Shown here: one piece after another, positions 53,655 through 63,068 of the stretch
Position numbering within the stretch: position 1 is the first letter of the stretch
Layout of the letters: the number at the start of each line of letters is the position of its first letter
DNA from: Streptomyces triculaminicus
Lineage (GTDB): Bacteria > Actinomycetota > Actinomycetes > Streptomycetales > Streptomycetaceae
Assembly: GCF_017349075.1 (NCBI RefSeq)
Contig: NZ_JAFMOF010000006.1
Coordinates: 62,001 to 126,000 of the forward strand
DNA length: 64,000 nucleotides
Direction: 5' to 3'
Notes under the pieces: generated by a model
Databases searched by the model: none
Told to the model about the DNA's origin: nothing
What the model saw: only the letters and a program-made list of their open reading frames with translations
Made by a program: the position numbers and the translations under genes

Positions 53655-55160
53655 CTACTCGCCGTCCGGATCGGCTGCGGGCGATTGCGTCGTGCTGTCC
53701 GCGACGCGACGGGCACGGACGATGCCCCATCCCACCAGTGCCGCGGCCAAGACCGTGAGCACGATCCCAGCCAAGGTGACCGCCTCGCGGAACTCCGTGG
53801 TCTGGTCAGTGCTCCAGCTCGATGTGGCGATGTCGCCAGTGAAGAGCGCTGCGAGGATGGTCCCGCTGACAGCGACGCCGATTCCCGTGGCGACTTCGCT
53901 GGCGGTATCCACCAGCGCTGCTCCAATGGTGGTGCGGTTGGTCGGGAGGCCACGCATCACGTTGGTCCCGGCGACGACACCTACGACGCGCATCCCGGCG
54001 GCGACGAGCACGAGCGCGAAGGCGACCCACACATACCCGAAGCGGCCCAGCAGCCCGTAGACGGCGAGCCCGCACACGACGGCTCCGGCGCTGAGCCAGG
54101 CGGCTTTGTCGAGACCGACGCGCGTGACCAGCGGACCGATGAGAGCACCGCCGGCGATGAGTACGACGACCTGCGGCAGCATTCCAAGGGCCGCTTGAGC
54201 GGGCGTCCAGCCCCAGTCGAGCTGAAGCTGCAGGGTCACGAGGTAGCCGAGGCCGGCGACTGCGAGGCCCGACGCGCCCTTGAATGCCAGCCCGCTGGAC
54301 ACGAGTGGGCGAGCGACGAGTTCGAGGTCGAGCAGCGGATAGCGGGCGGAGCGCCCGCGGACGACGAACATCGCGGCCATCACGATGGCCGCTGCCGTGG
54401 TCAGCCACGGGAGAGGCGACGCGGCGCCCGCGTCGACGAACAGCGTCGGTGCGACCAGCGCGAGAACGATCGCGGCCGTGCCGAACAGGGCGCCCGCGCC
54501 GTCGATCGGGTCGCGGTGCAGCTCGTCCTCCCTGTCGGCGGGGATGCCGCGTCGAATGCCGATGAACGCGAGTGCGGCGGTCGGCACGTTCACCAGCACC
54601 AGCACTTGCCACGGAGCGAACGCGAGCACGAAGCCGCCGACCGTGGGCCCGATCGCGAGTCCGACCAAGCCCACTGTCGAGATCAGCGTCGTCGCACGGA
54701 CACGGAGCTCGTCTTCGTCGAACAGACGGAACGCCAAGGCGAGGGAGCCTGGCGTCGTCATCGCAGCCGCGACACCCATCGCCGCACGTACCGCGATGAG
54801 CTGCTCCGCCGTGGTGACGAACGCGGTTGCCAGACTTGCCGCACCCAGCAGCACCAGCCCGACCAGCATGATCTTGCGGCGACCGACCCGGTCGGCCAGC
54901 GCGCCGAGGGCCAGCATCAGTCCGCCGAACACGACGGCATACACGCCCGTGACCCACTGCAACACTGTTGTCGACGCCGAGAGCTGGCGGCCGATGGTCG
55001 GCAGTGCGACGTTGAGGATCGAGTTGTCGAGCATCTCGAACAGAAACACCGCTGACAACCCGGCGAGGGCTATCCCCGCTTCACGTAGGGAACGTGGCGA
55101 ACGGGACGCTTCGGTGAGAGCGTCGGCCTTATCGACAGTTCCAGTACGACGGACATTCAC
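53655..55160 (-). CDS. MFS drug-efflux transporter (DHA2, 14-TMS type)
   Basis: A 501-residue transporter starting at GTG 55160, with AAGGAG six bases upstream. Helix 1 (GIALAGLSAVFLFEMLDNSI) carries motif D1 (LDNSILNVALPTIGRQL). Motif A follows (GALADRVGRRKIMLVG), then motif C-like GLVGLAIGPTVGGFVLAF. About 14 hydrophobic helices are present in total. Proton-driven export of a toxic compound is likely. Upstream lies an inverted repeat but no adjacent regulator gene; that side is occupied by a Tn3 remnant. Confidence 0.9.
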   Translation of the reverse strand: MNVRRTGTVDKADALTEASRSPRSLREAGIALAGLSAVFLFEMLDNSILNVALPTIGRQLSASTTVLQWVTGVYAVVFGGLMLALGALADRVGRRKIMLVGLVLLGAASLATAFVTTAEQLIAVRAAMGVAAAMTTPGSLALAFRLFDEDELRVRATTLISTVGLVGLAIGPTVGGFVLAFAPWQVLVLVNVPTAALAFIGIRRGIPADREDELHRDPIDGAGALFGTAAIVLALVAPTLFVDAGAASPLPWLTTAAAIVMAAMFVVRGRSARYPLLDLELVARPLVSSGLAFKGASGLAVAGLGYLVTLQLQLDWGWTPAQAALGMLPQVVVLIAGGALIGPLVTRVGLDKAAWLSAGAVVCGLAVYGLLGRFGYVWVAFALVLVAAGMRVVGVVAGTNVMRGLPTNRTTIGAALVDTASEVATGIGVAVSGTILAALFTGDIATSSWSTDQTTEFREAVTLAGIVLTVLAAALVGWGIVRARRVADSTTQSPAADPDGE

Positions 55161-55229
55161 TGCGCACTCCTTCGAGGGGAAGAAGTGGCGGTCCGTCCGG
55201 TACCGCGTACGCGCGCGTGGCCCTGCTTC

Positions 55230-55245
55230 ATCGACAAGCGTCGAT
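55230..55245. promoter_or_regulatory. Inverted repeat upstream of the MFS gene
   Basis: ATCGAC-AAGC-GTCGAT, perfect 6-base arms, about 70 bases upstream of the start codon. A candidate regulator site. Confidence 0.4.
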
Positions 55246-55423
55246 GCCCAGCAGTGAACACGCGTTTTTACTTCGAGTGCCCCCATACTACGACAGGCTC
55301 GGAGATCACGTCGCGGCGCTCCGCCGCTACAGGGCTTCACTCAACACTCGAACCCGACTTGGCCGAGACCACCACAGCACAGAACAGATCGACATAGCTG
55401 CGAGGGGTTGGCCGGCGCGCTCA

Positions 55424-55540
55424 CCCCTCGCCCTCGTCGTCCTCGTCCAGCTCGGGGCGGGTCGGCTCCTCGGCGAACTTCCCGTACGCCTCCGCCTGCT
55501 CATCAGTCAGAACTCCACCGGCACGAGGAGACCGTAGCCA
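55424..55540 (-). mobile_element. Tn3-family transposase, N-terminal remnant
   Basis: The minus strand reads PVEF, then after a one-base slip LTDEQAEAYGKFAEEPTRPE with L and an acidic tail. This is the conserved start (DUF4158) of Tn3-type TnpA proteins. Only about 30 residues survive. Confidence 0.55.
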
Positions 55541-55977
55541 GCCCCGGCACCCGTCCGGCGATCTTTCCGCGAACCCCAGCGGAGCCCCCAGCCGGTGTGC
55601 CAGCCGACCATGATCGTTCTCAGCGCCAACCGCTGTACCGATGTTCCCCGCGGCCGCTGACCCCCGCGGGTTCGTGGAAACTGAAGGTTCTTCAGCTCGA
55701 ACCCGAGGGTGCGGTGCCCTGATTCTCGGGGATGGCCCCGTGGGTTCGGGGTCAACTCGCGAGGTAATGGGGATCTTTGAATCTCCTCACCCTGTGCTGA
55801 CGATGGCCCCGGAGTTGCTCGCCTTGATTCCTCAGGCGTGCAAGTGCTGATCTGCGGGTGGATGCCGAACTTGAGGGCTGGCTCTTGGTCGGGTGGCTGG
55901 GTGGGCACGAGGGCTGGGACGGGGCGGTCTGGGGTGGGTGGGTCTCTCTCGTGGGCGGAACAGGTGTGGGAGCGAGC
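55541..55977. other. Intergenic stretch, no gene recognised
   Basis: Neither strand shows a supported gene between the Tn3 remnant and the NTF2-like gene. Confidence 0.35.
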
Positions 55978-56337
55978 TCAGGGTTCGATGGCGAGGTGTT
56001 CGATGAGGTCGTCGCGCAGCGTGAACCGATAGCGGAGATCGATGGTGCCGCCGGGGAAGTTGCCTTCGAGGTGGTGTGTGGCGATGTAGTGGGCCGTGTC
56101 AGTCTCCTGAGCGTTCGTGAGGTGGATGGTGTAGGTGAATTCGGTGGCGGATCGGTCCAGCCACCGCTCAATCGCGGCGCTGCCCTGGTAGGTGTTGCCG
56201 TCGTCGATCACTGTGGCGTCGTCGGTGAACGTCGTGACCGCGGTGGCGGTGTCGTGGGCGCGGTGCGCTGTGAGGTAGCGGGTGATCACCTCGGGCAGGT
56301 CGTCCGGGGTGATGGTCCGGGGCTGGTTGTCGTGCAT
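55978..56337 (-). CDS. NTF2-like/SnoaL-fold protein
   Basis: A 119-residue cone-shaped alpha+beta protein from ATG 56337. It has the helix DLPEVITRYLTAHRAHDTAT, the strand TFTDDATVIDDGNTYQGSAA, IERWLDRSATEFTYTIHL, and the final RYRFTLRDDLIEHLAIEP. This is the standard SnoaL-like order. Members are small enzymes or ligand-binding proteins. It lies 25 bases after the SDR gene in the same direction, so the two form an operon governed by the divergent HxlR regulator. Confidence 0.85.
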   Translation of the reverse strand: MHDNQPRTITPDDLPEVITRYLTAHRAHDTATAVTTFTDDATVIDDGNTYQGSAAIERWLDRSATEFTYTIHLTNAQETDTAHYIATHHLEGNFPGGTIDLRYRFTLRDDLIEHLAIEP

Positions 56338-56362
56338 GACGCTCCTGATGGTGGTGGCGGGT

Positions 56363-57148
56363 TCAGACGGTGGGGGTGGTGCCGCCGTCGATGACGTGTT
56401 CGGCGCCGACGATGGCCGAGGCGCGGTCGGAAACGAGGAAGGCGACGAGCTCGGCAACTTCCTCGGGCTGGTTGGGACGGCCGAGCGGGATGCCTCCCAG
56501 GGAGTCCATGAGCCGGCCCAGCGCCGCTTCCTGGGTGATACCGGCGTCGTGGGCGATCCGGGCGACGAGGTTGTCGGCGGCCGAGGTCTGGACGAAGCCA
56601 GGTGAGACGGTGTTGACGCGGATGCCGTGGGGGGCCACCTCGTTGGCCAGTCCTTTGCTGTAGGTCGTCAGGGCGGCTTTGGCGGCGGCGTAGGCCAGGG
56701 TGCCGTTCCACAGCGGCATGCGGCGCTGGATCGAGGTGACGTGCACGATCGCGCCCCTGCCTTTGGCGAGCATGTGCGGTAGGAGTGCGCGGTCCAGGCG
56801 GACGGCGGCCAGCAGGTTCGTGTTCAGCTCCTTTGCCCAGTCGTCCTCGCCGAGCGCGGCGAATCCTCCTGCCGGTGCCTCGGAGCCGCCGAGGGTGTTG
56901 ACCAGGATGTCGACGCCTCCCACGCGGGCGTCCACCTCGGAGGCGACGTGGGCGGCGCCTTGGGCGGTGGACAGGTCGGCGGCGATGAAGGCCTTCTCCT
57001 CGACGTCGTCGGGGCGGCTGCGGGCGGTGACCAGCACGGTCGCGCCGGCCTGGGCCAGGCGTCGGGCGATGGCGGCTCCGGTGCCCTTGGTGCCGCCGGT
57101 GACCAGAGCGCGTCGGCCTTCGAGGGATTCGCTGATGGATGTGGTCAC
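56363..57148 (-). CDS. Short-chain dehydrogenase/reductase
   Basis: A 261-residue classical SDR with motif TGGTKGTGAAIARRL at residues 18-32, VNTLGG (in place of NNAG), the catalytic Ser in VTSIQRR, Y-A-A-A-K in TLAYAAAKAAL, and the C-terminal IPLGRPNQPEEVAELVAFLV and VIDGG. It probably uses NADP to reduce a ketone. First gene of the SDR/NTF2-like operon. Confidence 0.92.
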   Translation of the reverse strand: MTTSISESLEGRRALVTGGTKGTGAAIARRLAQAGATVLVTARSRPDDVEEKAFIAADLSTAQGAAHVASEVDARVGGVDILVNTLGGSEAPAGGFAALGEDDWAKELNTNLLAAVRLDRALLPHMLAKGRGAIVHVTSIQRRMPLWNGTLAYAAAKAALTTYSKGLANEVAPHGIRVNTVSPGFVQTSAADNLVARIAHDAGITQEAALGRLMDSLGGIPLGRPNQPEEVAELVAFLVSDRASAIVGAEHVIDGGTTPTV

Positions 57149-57201
57149 GGTGTGCTCCGTTCCCGGGCGCGGGTATACGAGGCGCCGCTCCCGCCTCGAC
57201 T

Positions 57202-57234
57202 GCTAAAATAGAAGCCACTAACTTCGATTTTAGC
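57202..57234. promoter_or_regulatory. Long inverted-repeat operator between SDR and HxlR genes
   Basis: GCTAAAATAGAAG (57202-57214), 7-base spacer, CTTCGATTTTAGC (57222-57234): 13-base arms with one mismatch, in the ~100-base divergent gap. AT-rich, so it also likely contains the -10 regions of both promoters. Very likely bound by the HxlR regulator. Confidence 0.82.
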
Positions 57235-57247
57235 AGTAACCGAGGGG

Positions 57248-57766
57248 ATGGTCGCCGTGGCAAGCCGGATCAGGCTGGAGGACCGGGAGTGCCCGCTGTC
57301 CACGACGGTGGAACACGTCGGCGAGTGGTGGACACTGCTGATCCTCCACGACGCCTTCGACGGGTACACCCGCTTCGACCAGTTCCAGGAGAGCCTGGGC
57401 ATCTCCTCCAGCATGCTCACCACCCGGCTGAAGACCCTGCTCGCGGACGGTCTGCTGGAGCGTCGGCCCTACCAGACCAGCCCTGTCCGGCACGAGTACG
57501 TCCTGACCGAACTCGGGCGCTCCCTGCGCCCGGTGATCGTCGCCCTGGCCGCGTGGGGGAACTCCCGCCTCACGCCGACGGAGCGCAGCATGATCCTCGT
57601 CGACGCGCACAGCGGCGAGGAAGTCGAGCCGGTCGTCGTCGACGCCAAAACCGGCCGCCGACTCGACGACAGCGCCGCCTACGTCTTCACCGCGGGCCCC
57701 GCAGCCAGCGACGCGATGCGCAGCCGCTACGCGGCATGGCCGGCCATTCCCGCGGAAGAGGCGTAA
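57248..57766 (+). CDS. HxlR-family transcriptional regulator
   Basis: A 172-residue winged-helix regulator. It has the signature ECPLSTTVEHVGEWWTLLIL with a conserved Cys near residue 15, and HDAFDGYTRFDQFQESLGIS followed by SMLTTRLKTLLADGLLERRP (recognition helix and wing). Many relatives sense electrophiles or quinones through that Cys; this is inference here. It faces the SDR/NTF2-like operon across the long palindrome. Confidence 0.92.
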   Translation: MVAVASRIRLEDRECPLSTTVEHVGEWWTLLILHDAFDGYTRFDQFQESLGISSSMLTTRLKTLLADGLLERRPYQTSPVRHEYVLTELGRSLRPVIVALAAWGNSRLTPTERSMILVDAHSGEEVEPVVVDAKTGRRLDDSAAYVFTAGPAASDAMRSRYAAWPAIPAEEA

Positions 57767-57941
57767 GCAGGGCCCGGAAGATTCTCGTACAGCGTTGAGC
57801 AGGGCCGCGAGCACGGGCTGCACCTGACCAGCCTCGCGGCACCGGCTTGTCGCCGGCGTGATACCTGCCAATCGTCCCCAGTCGTTGAGAACTGGATCAA
57901 GTGAGGCGAGAAGCAACACCAGTCGTTTCCAAGAATCCCCA
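57767..57941. other. Intergenic stretch
   Basis: No gene recognised. Confidence 0.4.
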
Positions 57942-59544
57942 TCAGGGGTCGGTCTCGGCAGCCTGCTCCAGCAGAGCTCGTGCGGACTCCGCGTAGCGCA
58001 TGGCCGTCTTCTCGTGAAGCCCGAACACCTCAGCAAGGTGGAGGGGGGGCAGGGCCCTGGGCCATGGCCTCTTCGAGTTGTCGATCGACGTGGAGCCGTT
58101 CCAAAGTCGCCTCCTGGCCACGCAGGGGCCCACGGATCCAGCGGTTACTGGCGCGACCGGTGCCCGTAGCGGTCTGGTTGTTGATCAGCAGGTGGAGGTT
58201 GGCCGTGTTTGGCCAGCGCTCGCGCCGGTATTCCAGCCAGTCCAGCAGTAGTTTCAGGCTGAGACCGTCGACGGGCCGGACACGGCCGGCGATGGTCAGG
58301 CGGCGGTTCCCGATGTCAACATCGTCGAGCATGAGGGTGGCGATCTGGGCGACCCGGGCCACGTCCACCGCCGCGAGAGCGAGGACAAGCCGGGCGGCAG
58401 GGGTGGTGGCCGCAGCGACGGAGCGGTCGATCTTGCCGGGTGCGAGCGGTTGGAGCACGCTGTACTCGATCTGGCCGACGTTGATACGGCTGGCCGGGTT
58501 GCGAAGGATCAGGCCGGACCGCTTGGCCCAGGCGAACAGTGAGCGCAGGGCGACCAGCTCGTCCATGCGGTGGCGGCCGTGCAGTGTCTTGGCACGGGCC
58601 AGCACGTCTTCGCGGGTCACCTCCCGCAGGTGGTCGTAGCGGTTCGACCACGCCAACAGCGCTGGGCGGGCCCGGTTGAGGTAGAGCCGGACCGTGGCTT
58701 GCTGCCGGGGCAGGCTGCGGGGCCGCCGTCGCGCAGAACTCGGGTGCAGCGTTCGGCTTCCGCAGCGATGCCGGGGGCAATGCCTTCCAGACGCTCAGCG
58801 AGCCATCGCTCGAAGAAGGGTTCCTCGTCATCCAGGAAGATTCCCATCTCCTCAAGGACCGTGATGACGTGGCCAACCCGCAGGTCGAGGGCACGGAGCG
58901 GGCTGGATATCTCGCTGTGTCTCGCTGTGGCGGATGACGTCGCCCTCGGTGTATCCGGTGAGCATGATGGCCAGGCCGCGGTTGACAGCGAAGCGGATGC
59001 CGCGTCCCCAGCCCCGGGCTTCGGCGAGTTGGTGGGCGAGGTGCTTCGCCCAGGCCAGCCAGGGGCTGGCCAGGTCGGCGGCGGCCGGGTCGAGCCGACC
59101 GCAGTCACGCGGAACCCGCTCGAACAGTGGCAGTTGCCTCCAACCGGCTCTCGGCCGTGGGCGCGACACGGGCGGCGGCCCGCGGGATGCTTCTCGCGCC
59201 TTGACGTGGTGCAGGGCGGTGAGAGCCGATCCTCTGCGGTAATGCAGTCCCACGAAGAAGAGCTGGTGATGGCGGACGGCCTGGAGCCACGGGGTCATCA
59301 CCTCGCCGCTGACGGTCGGCATGCCGGTGGCGGTCCTGGCGTTGAGCCGGGCCTGGCACCAGCACAGACGGCAGTACTCCCACTTCAGCGGCTGGACTCG
59401 CCGGCAGCCGATGCAGACGGCCGTTTCGTGGCTGCGACCGAACATGTAGCAGGTGTGACAGAGCCGACCGCGGAAGCCGCCCCAGGCCAGGCGACCTGGG
59501 CAGGAGCTGGTGGGCTTGACGTAGCCCTTCGGGAAGCGTGCCAC
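57942..59544 (-). pseudogene. Zinc-finger integrase-like protein, three frame breaks
   Basis: One gene in four frame segments. The N-terminus (MARFPKGYVKPTSSCPGRLA, LCHTCYMFGRSHETAVCIGC, YCRLCWCQARLNARTATG) carries three CxxC-type zinc motifs. After a slip near 58910: LRALDLRVGHVITVLEEMGI. After another near 58700: LHGRHRMDELVALRSLFAWA, SVAAATTPAARLVLALAAVD and SLKLLLDWLEYRRERWPNTA, resembling a tyrosine-recombinase catalytic fold. A last slip near 58050 gives LHLAEVFGLHEKTAMRYAES and the stop. Corrected length ~530 residues. The classical Arg-His-Arg-Tyr set is not clear. A similar protein is common in Streptomyces. Confidence 0.65.
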
Positions 59545-59596
59545 CAGGCACTCTCAGCGGCGCCAGGGAGCCACGGACGAACACGGAACTCGGGGA

Positions 59597-59840
59597 CTAT
59601 TGCTCAGCCTGGAAGCCGGACTCCGCCAGGTCGAGGTCGGCGAAGCTGTCCTTGACGGAAGCATCGGGCACGGCGGTGTCGTTCCGGGCCACCAGCACGG
59701 CCGGGCAAGACAATCGTCTTTCCCTGTCCACCCGACGGACGCCTCGCCCGAGGACGGAGCGGCACCACACATGTTGCACACGATGCTGCTGATCACACCA
59801 GTTCGCACCAGCGCTGAGCTGCAGAGAGTGGTCTCCACTC
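59597..59840 (-). pseudogene. Possible tail of an unknown protein
   Basis: The minus strand reads VCNMCGAAPSSGEASVGWTG. After a slip near 59710 it continues ARNDTAVPDASVKDSFADLD and LAESGFQAEQ, then a stop. A CxxC is present. The start is not found, and the sequence may be non-coding. Confidence 0.25.
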
Positions 59841-59990
59841 ACGTCGCGCCACACGGTTGCCGCCGGACACCGCGCAGCAGTCCTGGAGCGGCCGACCGAA
59901 CAGCATCCTTCTCCCCCGCCGGACCGCAGAGGGCGGGAGAATGCGGGGAGGGGTGCCGCCCGGCCGGGCGGAGGAGGGGAAGGCGCGGCA

Positions 59991-60575
59991 GTGGTGCTCA
60001 ATTTCGTGGCCACCGGGTTGTCCGTGGTGGCGCTGTTCGTCGCGGTGTATACGGCGATCTCGCAGGCTGTTCTCCTGCGACGGGGCAACCAGTTACCGGC
60101 GTACGTGGATCTGCTCGCGGACTTCCGGTCCATGGAGTTCCATGACCGGTACCGGTTCGTGACGCAGCGGCTGTCCGTCGAGTACGACCCGGTACTGGGA
60201 CTGTCCGGGCTGCCGGACGAGGCACGCCGGCAGGTGTACGACATCGTGTACTACTACCAGAACATCGCGGTGCTGCGGCTGGCCGGCATCGTGGACGACG
60301 AGATGGTGGCGTTGCTGCGGGGGCGGGTGATCAGGGTCTGGGAGCACGTCGCGCCGTTCGTCGAGCGGGAGCGCGAGCTCATGGGAGCGAACGGGCCGTA
60401 CATGCTCCGGAATCTGGAGGACTTCGCCCGCGACGCCCAGCACATGCCGCACGACGTCATCGATCACCTACTGCACCTCAACCGGGTGCAGCGCAGTGGG
60501 TGGCGGCGTGGAGTCGTGCTGGGGCGGCTGACCGCCGTACGGGTTCCGCGCCGGAGCGACCCCGGAACCCGTTGA
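59991..60575 (+). CDS. Membrane-anchored DUF4760-like protein
   Basis: A 194-residue protein from GTG 59991. One N-terminal transmembrane helix (LNFVATGLSVVALFVAVYTA) is followed by QLPAYVDLLADFRSMEFHDR, VYDIVYYYQNIAVLRLAGIV and LRGRVIRVWEHVAPFVERER. The pattern of an anchor and then a helical domain with Y-x-N/Y-x-x-I-x-x-L fits DUF4760-like proteins of unknown role. The gene is intact and alone. Confidence 0.65.
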   Translation: MVLNFVATGLSVVALFVAVYTAISQAVLLRRGNQLPAYVDLLADFRSMEFHDRYRFVTQRLSVEYDPVLGLSGLPDEARRQVYDIVYYYQNIAVLRLAGIVDDEMVALLRGRVIRVWEHVAPFVERERELMGANGPYMLRNLEDFARDAQHMPHDVIDHLLHLNRVQRSGWRRGVVLGRLTAVRVPRRSDPGTR

Positions 60576-60885
60576 CCACGTGGGACAGGCGTGGCGCGTA
60601 AGGCGGCAGCCGAACGCGATGCCGTCACGGCGGAGGAACTCACCGGCGATCGGTGATGACGGCAACGCGGCAACGGCCTTCACCACACGGTCCAGGCCGT
60701 CGCCCGCATGCACGACCTCGCCTTCGCCGCATGATCAGAAGCACCGAGAACTCGGCTCCGTCCTGCCCACTCACCGCCCTCCGCGACGCACTTCAGGTCT
60801 GTTGCGAAGGGTTCTGGTCGCGGGGACACAGTGCGAAGTCCGATTTCCGCCAGCGTGCCCCGATGGGGTCACCCATGCTGGTGAC
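60576..60885. other. Intergenic stretch
   Basis: Short open frames only; none convincing. Confidence 0.4.
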
Positions 60886-61334
60886 GTGACTGATTCGTTT
60901 ACGGCAGACCCGGTGGCCATCCTCACCGGCATGTACAAGGCCGAGGAGGAGTACCTGGCGGCTGGAGGTCCGGGGAAGCCTCGTTCGATCTACTCGCCCC
61001 GTTCTTCGCGCCTGATGTCGTTCTGCATCAGGCCGACGCTCTGCCCTATGGCGGAGTCTGGCGTGGCCATGTCGGCATCGAGCAGTTCTTCCTCGCGATG
61101 AGCCGGACGTGGGAATCGTTCGACATGGTGGAGCAGGAGTTCCTCGCCACTGGCGAGACTGCGGTGGTACTCACCCAGGTCCGTGCTCGCGCACGCTCCA
61201 GCGGCCGGGAACTCACCTTCCCTATCCTGCAGACGATCACCTTCAAAGGCCGGCGAATCGCCGAAGTCCGCCCTTTCTACTGGGACACCGCCGCAATCGC
61301 CGATGCCTGTGCAGTACCGGCGGAGCCTGTTTGA
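60886..61334 (+). CDS. NTF2-like/SnoaL-fold protein, one apparent frame break
   Basis: GTG 60886 gives VTDSFTADPVAILTGMYKAE and EEYLAAGGPGK. A one-base slip near 60982 leads to SFDLLAPFFAPDVVLHQADA, LPYGGVWRGHVGIEQFFLAM, QEFLATGETAVVLTQVRARA and KGRRIAEVRPFYWDTAAIAD. Corrected length ~149 residues, a standard SnoaL-like cone with the G-G-x-x-x-G-x-x-G-I motif. Likely a small enzyme or binding protein. Probably one sequencing indel from intact. Confidence 0.7.
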
Positions 61335-61687
61335 GGCCAGCGCGGCCCAGCGCCAACCTCCTCGCCGGACTGGCTGCTGCCCACCACGCGCCGGGCGACG
61401 CGCGCCTCTCCCTCGCAGGCCCTGGAGCGACGCCGGTGACCGGCAACCTCTACCGCGCCCTCCCCCGCGGGCACCACCTGACCGGCACCTGCCGCGTGCT
61501 GCGTTCCCTCGGGTTCACGTCACTCCGGTCCGGCGAACAGCACCCCGCCGGGGATGGCAGGGTGCTGACGGACGAGCAGTGAGCCGTCCCGTTCGTCCAC
61601 GGGCACGCTTCCCTGTGACACGACTGTGACCGGAGGCGTGGCTTCCGCCATAGCCTGCCGAGGTCCCGTTCTGATCGACTCGGTGAA
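61335..61687. other. Intergenic stretch
   Basis: No supported gene. Promoter of the DUF4232 lipoprotein is expected at its right side. Confidence 0.4.
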
Positions 61688-62713
61688 ATGCGCAAAGCCC
61701 TCGTCACTCGACCCGCTCTTCTTGCCGGACTCCTGCTGCTCACAGCGTGCGGGCCACAGAAGACCGAGGGACAGGGCGGCGGTCCGACGCAGTCCCAGGC
61801 GCCCGGCTCCCAGGGCCTTCCCCATGACTCCTCCTGCGGGGCCCAGCCCTCCGCGACGGTCACCACGCCCGGTGCGTCGGCCCTGCCCGGAGGCTCTTCC
61901 GATGGGGAGAAGGACGGAGTCGCGATCACCAGCCTGAGCCGAGGCACACCGCCCTGCGCCGAGTTCGAGGTCACCAACCGCAAGACCAAGCCCTTCAGTT
62001 ACACGATCACCTTCACCTTCCTCTCGGGCTCCGGCGAGGCGCTGGAGAGCCGGAAGAAGACCGTGCCGTCCGTCAAGCCCGGCCGGACCGCGAAGGGCGC
62101 CGTCACTGCGAGCGGGCGTGCCTCCGGCGCGCCGAGCACAGTGCGCGTGCGAATCGCCGAGGTGAGGAGGGTCCCCGCCGACGAAGCGCCCTCCGAAGGA
62201 GGCTCCTGCCCGCCCTCGGGCATTCGCGTGTACGCCGATGACGGCGATGCCGCCATGGGACTCCGCGTCGTAAGTCTTCACCTGGAGAACTGCGGCACTC
62301 AGCCGTACCGGCTCAACGGCCATCCACGGCTCCAGCCCCTCGACAAGGAACACAAACCCATCGACAGCGTGACCCTCCAGGGCGGCAGCTCGATCGCCAC
62401 CGGCACAGGAGCCGACGGCGTGCCTCAGCCGCTGGACCTGAAGCCCGGCGAGCGCGCCTACGCCACTTTGGTGTGGCGCAACACCGTCGAGGGCGGAGCC
62501 GGCGATCCCGTGAACGCTCCCTACGCGAGGGTGTGGGCGAAGCCCGGCGCCGCCCCGGTGATGGTGATCCCAGAGCTCGACCTGGGCACCACGGGAAAGC
62601 TCGGCGTCGGCCCCTGGAAGAAGGACGAGAAGACCACGCCGGGCACCGGAGGCGCATCCGGCGCCCGGCCGTCCGAACCGCCGGCCGCGTCCCCGGTACC
62701 CGCACAGCCGTAA
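61688..62713 (+). CDS. DUF4232 lipoprotein
   Basis: A 341-residue secreted lipoprotein. The signal peptide ends in a lipobox (LLAGLLLLTACG, lipidated Cys at residue 21), then a flexible Gly/Ser/Pro linker. A first beta domain (PPCAEFEVTNRKTKPFSYTI) precedes DUF4232: CPPSGIRVYADDGDAAMGLR, VVSLHLENCGTQPYRLNGHP, LKPGERAYATLVWRNTVEGG and LDLGTTGKLGVGPWKKDEK. It should sit on the outer face of the membrane. Function unknown. Confidence 0.88.
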   Translation: MRKALVTRPALLAGLLLLTACGPQKTEGQGGGPTQSQAPGSQGLPHDSSCGAQPSATVTTPGASALPGGSSDGEKDGVAITSLSRGTPPCAEFEVTNRKTKPFSYTITFTFLSGSGEALESRKKTVPSVKPGRTAKGAVTASGRASGAPSTVRVRIAEVRRVPADEAPSEGGSCPPSGIRVYADDGDAAMGLRVVSLHLENCGTQPYRLNGHPRLQPLDKEHKPIDSVTLQGGSSIATGTGADGVPQPLDLKPGERAYATLVWRNTVEGGAGDPVNAPYARVWAKPGAAPVMVIPELDLGTTGKLGVGPWKKDEKTTPGTGGASGARPSEPPAASPVPAQP

Positions 62714-63068
62714 CGGCACGGAGCCGGTCCGGGCCCCGCGAGCGGGGATGCATCCGGCGCCCGCGGCTACGACACTCCCCCGCACCGCTCCGAGGCCATG
62801 GCCCGCCTCGGGGTGATCGGCTTCATGAGCCTGTTTTCGACAGGGTGTTTCGGAGCCACTCGGGCAGCGAGACCAGGAACCACGGTTTGGACACCGGGAT
62901 GGAGAGCCACGTCTCCTGACCGGGTGTGACATGCCGCCGTTGGCGTAATCGGCTCGTTGGGCCGGTTGGCCGCGTCAGGCTGTGCGGAATGACGGTCCTA
63001 TCAGGAGCCCGTGTGTACCGATCACATGAGTGGGTCTTCGAACGGATCCTCCGAGGGCGGGTGCGGCT
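62714..63068. other. Intergenic stretch
   Basis: About 355 bases with a small GC hairpin near 62740. A minus-strand frame ends VSKPWFLVSLPEWLRNTLSK, which could be the tail of some protein but is not recognised. Confidence 0.35.
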
